Origin: Drosophila miranda
Taxonomy: Eukaryota; Arthropoda; Insecta; Diptera; Drosophilidae
DNA length: 64,000 nt
Reading direction: 5' to 3'
NCBI RefSeq assembly: GCF_003369915.1
Contig: NW_022881654.1
Coordinates: 124,001 to 188,000, forward strand
The number at the start of each line of letters is the position of its first letter. Within the stretch, counting starts at the first letter, position 1. Position numbers and translations under genes: made by a program. Positions 10,109-21,507 of the stretch are shown here, piece after piece. The notes below the pieces were generated by a model. The model did no database searches, was not told the origin of the DNA, and saw only the letters and a program-made list of their open reading frames with translations.

Positions 10109-11204
10109 GGGGTATATTAGATTTGTGGTAAAAGTGGATGTGTGTAACGTCCAGAAGGAATCGTTTCCGACCCCATAAAGTATATATATTCTTGATCAGC
10201 ATCAATAGCCGAGTCGATTGAGCCCTGTCTGTCTGTCCGTCTGTCCGTCCGTCCGTCCGTCCGTCCGTCCGTCTGTCCGTCCCCTTCAGCGCCTAGTGCT
10301 CAAAGACTATAAGAGCTAGAGCAACGATGTTTTGGATCCAGACTTCTGTGATATGTCACTGCTACAAAAATATTTCAAAACTTCGCCCCGCCCTATTCCG
10401 CCCCCACAACGGACGAAAATCTGTGGCATCCACATTTTTAAAGATACGATAAAACTAAAAACGCAGAATCGTAGAAGATGGCTATATGTTTTAGAATGTA
10501 AGATCTCAACCAGATCGTATAATTATTATAGCCAGAATCAAGAAAACAATTTCATTCTTTCTCGCTCTGTCTCTCTCTAACACACAGGTTTCATGGTCGG
10601 TTTTGCCAATTGCAAAATATGAGTTCAAGGATCTCAGAACCTATAAGAGCCAGAGCAACCAAATTTGGTATCCACACTCCTGTGATATCGGACCTTGACC
10701 GTTTCGTGTCCAAATTTCGCCACACCCCCTTCCGCCCCCGCAAAGGACGAAAATCTGGGGCATCCACAAATCTCAGAGACTATTAAGGCTAGAGTAACCA
10801 AATTTGGTATCCGCACTTCTGTTAGATCTCACTATAAAACGTATATCTAAGAATTTCGCCCCACCCCTTCCGCCCCCACAAAGGACGAAAATCTGTTGCA
10901 TCCACAATATTGCACATTTGAGAAAACGAAAAACGCAGAATCATATATAATGACCATATCTATCAGATTGCTGAATCTGCACCAGATCAGATAATTTTTA
11001 TAGCCAAAAGGAACAAATTAATTTGCACTGGCTTCGCAGCGCCCGACGTCACGCTCAGACTGATTTTCTGTCTCTCTCGCACGCACTCTTTGTCGTGTCG
11101 TTTAACATTAGCTGCGTCTGCCGGAGGAGAGCCATACTGACTTAGTATCGGGTATAACTGTAGAGTTGCGGTGTCCGCAGCAACTCACAACGTTCCCCCT
11201 CGTT
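10109..11204 (+). mobile_element. DINE-1/ISY-type Helitron, near-complete copy
   Basis: This is the longest plus-strand copy of the left region. It lacks only the first bases of the head (it starts GGGTATATTAG), and carries the (TCTG/TCCG)n tract at 10227-10282, the repeated TTTCGCCCC-type body blocks and the hairpin tail ending CCCCCTCGTT at 11204. No coding capacity. Confidence 0.8.
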
Positions 11205-11611
11205 TTGTCTCTTTATGTTAAAAGTTTATAAACGTTAACTGGGAGTTCGTTCACTTACGTACTTTCATGTTCCGGCCACGTCCAAAAGATCTTTCGGCGA
11301 GGGGAATACCTGTAAGTTTTAGAGAGAGAGCACACACGCATGGACACGCATGACCACGGCTAACACCAGATTATCTTGATCTTCTTTTCTTTTTCTTTTT
11401 GTTTAGGGCCTTTTTTTTTTTTGAGCATATATAGTTCATAAATCAAATTATTCCATCTTTAACTTCTATATATTATACTTTATTCAATATTTATTCGTTT
11501 ATTCAGATTCGTTGGGGTAGGTCTTGATACATAGACCAAGGTGTGGGCGCACGGAAAAAGCTCCAAGCAGCTGGTTTCGTTTCACGGGCACAAAGGGGTC
11601 AACGGCCTAAC
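11205..11611. other. 400 bp with no recognised gene
   Basis: AT-rich sequence with a CTTTTCTTTTTC tract and a short AGAGAGAG/CACACAC stretch. No coding, RNA or transposon feature is recognised. Confidence 0.5.
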
Positions 11612-13412
11612 AAGCGCACATTGTGGATGCAACAGATTTTCGTCCTTTGTGTGAGCGGAAGGGGGTGGGACGAAATTTTGAGATATACGTTTTATAGTGA
11701 GATCTAACAGGAGTGCGGATACTAAATTTGGTTACTCTAGAGTTAATAGTCTCTGAGATTTGTGGATGCCCCAGATTTTCGTCCTTTGCGGGGGCGGAAG
11801 GGGGTGTGGCGAAATTTTGAAACAAAACGGTCAAGGTCCGATATCACAGGAGTGTGGATACCAAATTTGGTTGCTCTAGCTCTTATGGGTTCTGAGATCC
11901 TTGAACTCATATTTTGCAATTGGCCAAACCGACCATGAAACCTGTGTGTTAGAGAGAGACAGAGCGAGAAAGAATGAAATTGTTTTCTTGATTCTGGCTA
12001 TAATAATTATACGATCTGGTTCAGATTTTGCACTCTAGAACATATAGTCATCATCTACGATTCTGGTCCTCTTTTTGGTTTTCTCGTATCTTTAAAATTG
12101 TGGATGCCACAGATTTTCGTCCTTTGTGGGGGCGGAAGTGGGCGGGGCGAAGTTTTGAAATATTCTTGTAGCAGTGACATATCACAGAAGTCTGGATATC
12201 AATAATGTCGTTGGACTCCCTTTCCTTTGTGGCACACTTTATTCCCAAATTCCAGAGTGATACGAGTACTTTTTTTTTTTACCAGTGTTATAGTATATAC
12301 ATATGTGAGCTCCAAGAGAAGGGGGAATAAAATTCCACTCCAGACTCCGTATACTCTGTGATTTCGACTGGTTTCCGTAGATGAAGCAAATGTTTAAGAG
12401 TTTAAGGGAAATTTGTGTTTTCCGAAGCTTTTCGCAATAAGTATAGATTACCTTGACTACATCAATATTTCTGAAAGTAGTGCTCTTAATTGCTAGGGTC
12501 AGATGCGACTGAGAGAGGAGTTGCTCACTTTTGAAATCGTTTGCTGTTAAGTTTTCTGTTAATTATTGTGATATTACGCCATTCTGTCAACCGATGTCTT
12601 AGTAAGACTTTGGGTCGAGCTTCAGCTTGGACAAACAATGAAGTTGTTTGTCAATTGCTTGGGCAAATACTCGTACTCAGGTGGAAAAACAAATACCAGG
12701 ATGGGGAAGAGGTTAAGATGGGTGACAAGAAAATATCAAATAAAGGGCCAATTAAGGAAGGTGATTGTGCGATTCTGTTTATCTTATCAACGACAAATTT
12801 TGACCCCAGGGGCGTCATTTACAATCCTCAATTTGTTTGCATACTAAAGCAACATTAGCCGAAGAGCTACCTACAAAAGAGAAGACGATGTTTCCTGATT
12901 CCCAATTCGTAGGCTATTGATAAACAAACCTGTGTGTTAGAGAGAGACAGAGCGAGAAAGAATGAAATTGTTTTCTTGATTCTGCCTATAATAATTATAC
13001 GATCTGGTTCAGATTTTGCACTCTAGAACATATAGTCATCATCTACGATTCTGGTCCTCTTTTTGGTTTTCTCGTATCTTTAAAATTGTGGATGCCACAG
13101 ATTTTCGTCCTTTGTGGGGGCGGAAGTGGGCGGGGCGAAGTTTTGAAATATTCTTGTAGCAGTGACATATCACAGAAGTCTGGATCCAAACCATCGTTGC
13201 GCTAGCTCCTATAGTCTTTGAGCATTAGGCGCTGAAGGGGACGGACAGACGGACGGACGGACAGACAGACAGGGCTCAATCGACTCGGCTATTGATGCTG
13301 ATCAAGAATATATACTTTATGGGGTCGGAAACGATTCCTTCTGGACGTTACACACATCCACTTTTACCACAAATCTAATATACCCCAATACTCATTTTGA
13401 GTATCGGGTATA
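11612..13412 (-). mobile_element. DINE-1/ISY copy interrupted by segment X1, with duplicated flanks
   Basis: The reverse-strand DINE body runs 11612-12203, stops, and after segment X1 (12204-12926) resumes at 12927-13412, ending in the head GAGTATCGGGTATA. The 260 or so bases just before X1 (11939-12200) are repeated just after it (12927-13187), so the DINE middle is present twice, flanking X1. Confidence 0.7.
12204..12926. repeat. Segment X, copy 1 (inside a DINE-1 element)
   Basis: About 723 bp, nearly identical to 14028-14755; the few differences include G/A at 12236 and two small changes near 12295. It has a 105-codon open frame (12541-12858) of unrecognised type that is shared by the second copy. 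I cannot name its origin; it looks like host DNA copied into the Helitron. Confidence 0.65.
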
Positions 13413-14027
13413 ATAATGCCATAAATTGGATAAACAATCCAAGCACAGTTTGCCAAAGAACAGACTTTATGGACAAGCAATTTAGTTTAGTGTTTACTCT
13501 GCTCTCCTCCTCCCACGCAGCTAGAGGGTCTTTCGATCTGATCACATCACGTATTCGGGAAGCGTATGGTAAAATATCATGTGAGAATGTTATAGCAGTG
13601 TAAGACAGTACGTATATAGTATAAATTATTGACAGACGATCGGAAAAACGCGGCTGATCCTGTGCAGCTGGACATATACATATTTAGTTTATCGCGTTAA
13701 AAACTTTACATTAATCACGTCTGTCCCTCTTCTACTTACTCTTTCCGAAGTGTTGTCATTTGCTGATTTCACTTTTGCAGCTGCACCAACACAAAGAACA
13801 TTAGTAGAGGATTCGGTGTGCAGCTCAGATCCAATTTTGTTGGGCAATTTCCTAGGCTCCAGCTCTCTCAGTCTCCAAATTCCAGATGTTCCCACAGACA
13901 GAAAGAAGAACAGGGCTGAAAGGTTTATAAATATAAATTCACTCAAAGAAAAAATGAGTAGTCGAAACAGTTTTCGAATCGCGAATGAAGATAATCTCAT
14001 TATTATTTTTCTTTTAAAACTAGTAAT
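13413..14027. other. 615 bp of unassigned DNA between DINE-1 and segment X copy 2
   Basis: It contains a 68-codon plus-strand frame ending at 13603 and other short frames, none with a resemblance I can defend. A short duplication-like similarity (GGATAAACAATC near 13427) to the end of X (GATAAACAATC at 14746) is the only structure seen. Confidence 0.4.
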
Positions 14028-14755
14028 AATGTCGTTGGACTCCCTTTCCTTTGTGACACACTTTATTCCCAAATTCCAGAGTGATACGAGTACTTTTTTT
14101 TTTTTACCAGTGTTATAGTATTATATACATATGTTAGCTCCAAGAGAAGGGGGAATAAAATTCCACTCCAGACTCCGTATACTCTGTGATTTCGACTGGT
14201 TTCCGTAGATGAAGCAAATGTTTAAGAGTTTAAGGGAAATTTGTGTTTTCCGAAGCTTTTCGCAATAAGTATAGATTACCTTGACTACATCAATATTTCT
14301 GAAAGTAGTGCTCTTAATTGCTAGGGTCAGATGCGACTGAGAGAGGAGTTGCTCACTTTTGAAATCGTTTGCTGTTAAGTTTTCTGTTAATTATTGTGAT
14401 ATTACGCCATTCTGTCAACCGATGTCTTAATAAGACTTTGGGTCGAGCTTCAGCTTGGACAAACAATGAAGTTGTTTGTCAATTGCTTGGGCAAATACTC
14501 GTACTCAGGTGGAAAAACAAATACCAGAATGGGGAAGAGGTTAAGATGGGAGACAAGAAAATATCAAATAAAGGGCCAATTAAGGAAGGTGATTGTGCGA
14601 TTCTGTTTATCTTATCAACGACAAATTTTGACCCCAGGGGCGTCATTTACAATCCTCAATTTGTTTGCATACTAAAGCAACATTAGCCGAAGAGCTACCT
14701 ACAAAAGAGAAGACGATGTTTCCTGATTCCCAATTCGTAGGCTATTGATAAACAA
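14028..14755. repeat. Segment X, copy 2 (outside DINE-1)
   Basis: Second copy of the segment at 12204-12926. It is flanked by non-DINE sequence on both sides, so it is the likelier original. It shares the 105-codon frame (14369-14686). Confidence 0.65.
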
Positions 14756-15749
14756 TCAGTGGGGGAATATTCAAATTAGCCAGGTCTCATGTGTGATTAG
14801 CCGATGTCACACACATTTCAAGCATCAAAGCAGACAGCAGACAGAACGGAAAAGAACAGAACAGAACACAACAGAGCGGAGAAGACGTTGAGCTGACGGC
14901 TGGAGGGATCAGATCCCACAGAAGAAGCCGCCTTGAAATTTACGCCTATGAAGCCGCCTATAAATCGCAAGATTTTAGCACTGCCCAGGGCTTTATCTAA
15001 AGCTCCATTCGGAACAGTATTCGAAGCATAAAGCGTAACCAATTGATTGATAATTGACATTGATGTGTCGATTATTTTATGATTATTCTTTATGATCGTT
15101 AAATTTTGATATACCAAAAGGCGAGCGATATCGAACACCAAACTTGATTCAAATTTGTAGATCACTTTGAACAATCAAGCCACTCCCTGAGTACTTCTCA
15201 GGCCTTATCTTACCTTGTCTTCAGTTGGATTGTTATAATTTAATAACTACACGGGAGGGCAAATTAAGTCTGTAGTTCGGGTACCACAAAAACCACTTAA
15301 AGACGCTTTCTTTAATTGCCCCCAAAACGAAGATTTGGTTTTTGTTTTTCGAGAAACCTGTGGGGTAGCTTTCGGCTGCGGATGTGGCTGTGACTGTGGC
15401 TCTGACTGTGGCTCTGCCTCCAGCTGCTGGCCAGCTCCATGGACAGACAGTCATTTGTGTGAAAATCATCGTAGCATGAAGCGTTGTCAAATACCGTTTG
15501 TTGCGGGGGTCGGTCCACTCTCATGCTTTTGTTTCGGCCATTTCAAGGTCTGTACAGAAACCGTCTGTTGGGTCAGACCTCCCTCCATTGACCAGAGCAG
15601 AGCTCTAACAATGCGGGTTCTGGCATCATTTTCATAGAAACGGCATAAGAAGTTACTCATACGCAGCGTGGGTTGGATAAGATTAACGAAAGCCCACATA
15701 GACATAGCTCATCCTCCCCATTCTCACTTGACTCTTTGCAGACAGCAGA
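14756..15749. other. Upstream region of painless, no gene recognised
   Basis: About 1 kb with an imperfect ACAGAACAGAAC purine run near 14840-14885 and a GGCTGTGACTGTGGCTCTG minisatellite-like stretch near 15375-15415. A TTTGCAG acceptor-like site at 15735-15741, eight bases before the painless ATG, suggests a 5' untranslated exon lies in or beyond this region. Confidence 0.5.
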
Positions 15750-17880
15750 ATGAGCTCTAACAACTGCGGTTTCATCGATCCGCAGGGCCAGTTGAGCGCA
15801 GCCCTCGCTAATCGGGACATACGGGAATTCCACACTGCCCTGGACAGCGGTGCCCAGGCCAATCGCCAGGACGATCGAATGCCTCTCAGGTGGGCTCCTG
15901 CATTCAGCTGCTGCTCGAGTACGGAGCCTCTCCAAATTTGGTGGATCAGGGCGAGTTCACGCCCCTCCACCATGTGCTGAAGAATAGAAAGATTGAGGCA
16001 GGCACTAAGCTGGAGCTGATCCGACTTTTCCTGAAACAACCACAGTTGGACATTGACAGCTATCGGAACGGGCAGGTACGCCAGATGCTGAGGGATCAGT
16101 ATCCGGAACTGCCGTTGCCGGAGCTGCGCGAGGCCGGAGCAGAGATCGACTGCGAGCGACTCCTCCGCACGCTGCGGGACGGAGACGAGAACCAGTTCGA
16201 GCAACAGTTCGCGGAGTACCACCAGAACGTCAGCGGAAACGCAGACAACCAATGCAATGCCAACCAGGAGGAGTATCAGTCCCTGCTGGCGGAGAGTATC
16301 AAGCGGGGCAAGCAGCGAGCCTTTGAGGCCATCCTCGAGACGGGCATCAACATTAATCCTTCAAAATTGAGCGACATCAGCCCCGTGGAGTTGGCCGTAA
16401 TCTGGGGCAACCACAGGGCGCTAGAGAAGCTGTTGAAGCATCCGCAGCTGTGGCTGACATCGAATTCCAAGCTGCTGAACGCGATTATCAGTCGCCTGGG
16501 TGAGCAGCCGCTGGACGACTTCAGCTGCTGCTCGAGAGCGATCGTGTGGACATCAATGAGGCGGACAAGGCTGGCCTGGTGCCACTCTCCTATGCGGTCA
16601 AGTATCGCAACACAAAGGTGGCACAGGAGCTTCTACGGCAGGGAGCGAACATCGGGGCGAGAAGCGCGTTCGGAGATCTTCCCATACAGGAGATGGACCC
16701 GAAAGTGCTGGAGGAGCACTTCGATTCCTGCATCACCACCAACGGGGAGAAGCCCGTTGACCAGAGTTTCGAGATCATCATCAACTACAAGAATCTGATG
16801 AGACGCCAGCGAGAGCCCGGGCAGTCGGACAAGCGGAGCATTGGCCATCCTCACCAATTGGAGGACGAGATGACTCCAATCGCATACATCGCCGATTCCA
16901 AGGAGCTGCGTTACCTGCTGCAGCACCCGCTAATCTCGAGTTTCCTCTTCCTCAAGTGGCACCGCCTCTCGGTGATCTTCTATCTGAACTTTCTACTTTA
17001 CTCTCTCTTTACTGCCTCCATTATCACGCATACGCTCCTTAAGTTCCACGAAAGCGACCACACGGGCCTGACTGCCCTCTTCGGCCTGTTCTCTTGGATA
17101 GGGATTGTGTATCTCATGATCCGAGAGGTCATACAGCTTGCCATGTCGCCGCTGCTGTACTTCAGGTCCATCACGAACCTGATGGAGGTGGATCTCATTG
17201 TCTTGTCGATCCTAACCTGCATGGAAGCCAGCTACGACAAGGAGACGCAGCGCATACTGGCCGTCTTCACCATTCTGCTGGTGTTCGTGGAGTTCTGCCT
17301 GCTGGTTGGCTCCCTGCCAGTACTCTCAATTTCTCAATTTTTATCAAGAGCTTTGCTCTCTACTCGATCTTTGTGCTTACGTTTAGTCTGTGCTTCTACA
17401 TACTGTTTGGCAAGCCCCAGGTGGATTCCTCCTCTACGAAGGACAGCACGCCAGAGCTAGCAAAGGAGGGAGAAGATGATGGTCACTTCGACACATTCTC
17501 CGTGCCCATCGAGGCGCTCATCAAGACGATTGTGATGCTCACGGGAGAATTTGATGCCGGTGACATAAAGTTTGACAGCGTCTACACTTACCTGATCTTC
17601 CTGCTCTTTGTGTTCTTCATGACCATTGTGCTGTTCAATCTCCTGAATGGTCTGGCTGTCAGCGATACTCAGGTGGGTTTATATTTCCTTTTCTTCCTCG
17701 GCTTTATCCAACTGTTTTCTCTCCTCTCTTTTCCCACAGGCCATCAAGGCCCAGGCGGAACTGAACGGCGCCATTGTCCGCACCAATCTGCTGACCCGCT
17801 ACGAGCAAGTTCTCACTGGCCGAGATGGACACGCTCAGACCTTATCGTCCCAGTTGAACAAAGGCAGTCGGTTCGCTTGA
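15750..17880 (+). pseudogene. pain: painless (TRPA channel), decayed copy
   Basis: Painless is a TRPA cation channel for noxious heat and mechanical stimuli, with N-terminal ankyrin repeats and six membrane segments. The start SSNNCGFIDPQGQLSAALA is recognisable at 15750. Then come a large internal deletion with frame change at about 15890 (the first ankyrin repeats are gone), the frame with LLEYGASPNLVDQGEFTPLH to about 16520, a frameshift, the frame VDINEADKAGLVPLSYAVKY through LLQHPLISSFLFLKWHRLS and the membrane segments to about 17330, another lesion, then KSFALYSIFVLTFSLCFYI and the pore segment IVMLTGEFDAG. A 70-nt intron with GTGGG...CCACAG borders lies at 17672-17740. The last exon stops at 17878-17880 with most of the C-terminal tail missing. 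At least three lesions plus 3' truncation make it a pseudogene. The intron is retained, so it is not a retrocopy. Confidence 0.9.
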
Positions 17881-18396
17881 GGAAGACCATAAGCTAGTCA
17901 CCGGTTCAATCGTAATTTTCTTCATGCTTTTCTTGAGTTTCACGCCCTCGTGGCTTTTCCCACACTTGGGACCCCACTAAGCAGAAAAGCGAAAGGAGAG
18001 AAAATCTTCACTGATCGGATCGGATGGGCTGTTATATACTCACAACACATACTCATTGGCCGCATTTGCGAATCGCTGGGCTGTGAACAAGCTTGAATTG
18101 AAAGAGTGTCGGCACTTCGGTGTGCCAAAGATACATATCTTTACCCCTTGAATCAGCTCGTGTTGATTTTTCTGCCGTGCATTGCACTTTTGAGCTCAGG
18201 TCCTAAACGAGAGTCACACACCACACACATGCACATGATTATCATTATCATCATCATTATGATAAAGACTGTGAGCGAACGAATGCTGATGAAGCCTCAT
18301 TGTCAATGTCGAAAGTTATGGGATTGGTTAAGGAAACCAAAGGTGGGATATGAAAAGTATTGCGTTCTGCTCTGGCATAGGATCCCAGCTTTAATG
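17881..18396. other. Region between painless pseudogene and element G, no gene seen
   Basis: About 515 bp containing an ATCATTATCATCATCATTATG microsatellite-like stretch near 18237-18260. The remainder of the painless C-terminus is not found here. Confidence 0.5.
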
Positions 18397-20209
18397 TGTA
18401 ACGTGTCACCTACGCACGTCTGTGTATATAAATCCTGCCAGGCTAGCTGTTATTCAGCGAAGGGAAGCACACGCTTTGGGTTTCCGGCCTCTGCTCGTCG
18501 GCTATTGGAGTGATGTTCTTGCCCCCCTTCCTGCTGGTGGCCTATACGCATTATACCGCGAATGAAGTAGCGTGTCACGACGAACCGGGAGACACTGTTT
18601 ATCCCTGAATAGAATTGTGGATGTGTGCTGGAAAGGTATCTCAACTCCGCCTCTGGTGTTGTCGAGGTCGTGTCGCCCACCCTACCATGGCCATTCCAAA
18701 CCGTTCGATTTAATGACGGAATGGCCCCTTTGTCCGGGGCGTCCTACATGGGGAATTTGCCAGCGAAAGCAAAGCGCTAGATTAATACATTATAAAGTTT
18801 ATTCACTTACTGGCTAAAACAATAACATTACCCGCAAATACCATAATATAATCACCCACATTAAAATTCCTACAAATACTTGGCTATGTGTCATACAAAC
18901 GATACACTAAACAAGTCCGAAATGGACAAACTAACTTGCTTGCTGACTCCGTAATGTTACGAAACCAATTCGAGTGGGCACTTCTCCCTCTCACTCACCG
19001 ACCGGCCCTAGTTCCCTTGTTTCAAGTTGTAATTTATCAATAACAGAATTTAAGTCCACTCATACCTTTTCTCCAGTTTATGGCTCCATCGGCGAAAGCG
19101 CTTTCCTCGATGAATACCTAAGGCTGCTGTGGCGGAAGAACACTTAAATGGGCACAAGGTTGGGGGAAATCATATTTGCAGATCGGCGAGAGTCACGAGA
19201 AGCCACTACCGGAATCAAATCTAATTCTCTCCTAATTAACTCCGCACAGAACTCATAATTAGTTACAAACACGAATATAATTTCTCCGTCAATCCGTTGC
19301 TTCCTCTTTTTTTTCTTTTCTCTTTCTCCCGACAGTTATCTATGTTTCCTTTCCACCTCCTGGGCGAAAGGGAACAGCACAAATTCTTTCCCCTGCTTCT
19401 GCAGGTGAAAGGTACGCGAAAGCAAAGAGAAGGCCAAACGGCCAATCTCCGACGGTGCTAGATTAACACTTTCTCTCCGCCGATCTGCTCGCGACCAAGG
19501 GACGGGCCCTCCTTATCTGCCGCGTCGCGCTCGACTACTAAAGTGCCGACGCCAACGCCTCGGGAAGCTAGCCGCTTGGGGGGACCGAGCGTTCCTCAAA
19601 TTTCTTCTCCCTCTGCTTCCACGCTCGCTTCTCCGATGGCTGAGCGCTTTCCAGACAGTCCCAAAGGTTTAAACGCCACTTTGTTAGGCTTGCGGCTGCT
19701 GTTGTTTGCTGGCTGGCTTCCTTGGACGAACGAATCCGCACTGATTAACTCGAAATACTTAGCGCCAAGACTACAAATGGGACAACTCTTTATTCTCCTT
19801 TAGCCCTTCTCTTCCCGCAGCACTCACCCCAACCGGACTCAGCGCTATACGGCTTCTGACGACTGAATAGCCCACTCGCCTTCAACCAAGAATCTCGCAG
19901 TCGAATCTTGGATTTAGATATTTAGATTCCCTAGAGTTTTTCTCTTCACTAAATTCTTGGTTTTTCCTTTCCGTCGGACCGATACGCAACCGACTCAATT
20001 GACTTTCACGAGGGAATAGCCGATAGTGACGCCAACGTTCTGGCGGCAAATCCTCTAACAGGTCCCAGGATGCATTTTCAACAGAGATAGCCTGACGTTT
20101 TGACCTGTTACCGTCTTTTTGGTTTTCCCTTGACCTGTCGTTCGCCTGCCACTCTGAGCACTAGATGGCGCCACAAAAAAACTCAGCATTTCCTGCTACA
20201 AGCGCTACA
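18397..20209 (-). repeat. Element G left copy, 3' LTR (uninterrupted)
   Basis: 1813 bp, from TGTAACGTGTCACC (element end) to ...GCGCTACA (element start, TGTAGC in sense). It lacks the roughly 34-nt AGAATAGC...AAGTCC segment that the other LTR copies carry beside the BEL insertion site. Confidence 0.85.
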
Positions 20210-20283
20210 AAAGCACCCCCGAAAGATCAGGCTTGGGGGTCACACTCCCAAGAATGATAACAGGACAGCTTGAATCAGTTGGT

Positions 20284-21339
20284 TTACTGACGAAGATCTT
20301 TCGCGTGAGACCGTCCTACGTAACGATCCTGCAAATCCTCTAACTCATAGTAGGCCTGCCCTATCTTCTTTTTGACCCTGGCCTTCAGAAAGGCCGGACC
20401 CAACTTCGCGCTGTACCCTGACTGAAAATTGCTCTGCCTGAAATTTCTTCGGAACACCTCCTGGCCGACATTGTAGGATATGTCTCTCGACCGTAAGTTA
20501 TACTGCCGTTCATTCTTATCGTTCTGTTTTTTCATGACTTCTAGAGCCTTGCTTCGAACCAAGTCTAATGAATCCTCCCGCGAGAAAACTGCTGACCTGT
20601 CGTCCATCACCCGCAATGCTCTCAGAAGCTTGTATGTTGCCCCGGACGTGATGAAATGCTGTCCGAACACCATATAATAAGGAGTTGCATTCAGACTTGC
20701 ATGCACCGCCGAACGCAATGCGCAGCAAATGCTGCTGAGGTGCTCGTCCCAGTCGGATTGTTGCAATCACCGAGCGATTTACACGTTCGGAAGCATTAGC
20801 TTGGGGTGCGTACAGGGCCGTGAGAATGTGCGAAACTTTATATTCCCGGAGTAGCTTTTGGAATGCCTCAGACTTAAATTGTGTGCCATTGTCGGATACT
20901 ATTGTCTCCGGAACCCCGAAAGCATGAAAAAGATCTTGCTGCATGTATTTGACTACCACGTCCGCGGTCAACTTCTTCACTGCCTTAAGAAACACATATT
21001 TAGAATAGTGATCGAGGACGATAAAGATGCCTATATGTCCACTTCTTGAACGGGGATATGGCCCCAGGAAATCTACATATAATTTCTGGAAGAAACGTTG
21101 TGACTCGGGCGCAATTCCAATCTTCGGTCTCTGGATTGTATTGGGGCCTTGGTAGTCTTGCAGACATCACAAGCCTGGATATACTTCTTCACATCGGCAA
21201 CCAAACCAGGCCAGTAATAATACCGCCGTATCCTTTCTAGGGTTTTGTGAATGCCTCCATGGGAAGCCAGTGGATTGTCGTGCGCGTTACGCAAAACGTC
21301 AACCACTAACTCTTGAGGAATCCAGAGTTTCCAAATCAT
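20284..21339 (-). pseudogene. pol: Element G left copy, integrase region, frameshifted
   Basis: Three overlapping frames together give an integrase: the HHCC zinc module (HDNPLASHGG, H.. and QACDVC) at 21290-21160, the core with LYVDFLGPYP (first catalytic D), IVSDNGTQFKSEAF (second D) and APQANASERV (catalytic E), and a C-terminal part ending FHAKDLRQ-type. Two frame changes (near 21090 and 20770) interrupt it; both are shared with the right copy, so they predate the palindrome. Confidence 0.8.
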
Positions 21340-21507
21340 GTAGCACCTCTCCTGTTGCGTGATCTGACCTACGATACAACAAGTTATCTACAATTTTGAG
21401 ATCTGGCAACTTATCAATATTGCCCCTAACCCTTTCTCCGATCTCCACGTAATCTTCTGCCTTGAATTCTGGCGATTCCAAATCCACCAACAACCCATTG
21501 CTCGCGT

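Noticed and set aside
14818..15174. 118-codon minus-strand frame upstream of painless
   Set aside because: There is no recognisable domain, the composition is ordinary AT-rich DNA, and no splice or promoter support is visible.
15335..15637. Cys/Gly-rich 100-codon frame upstream of painless
   Set aside because: The cysteines come from a GGCTGTGACTGTGGC minisatellite; there is no start context or homology I can defend.
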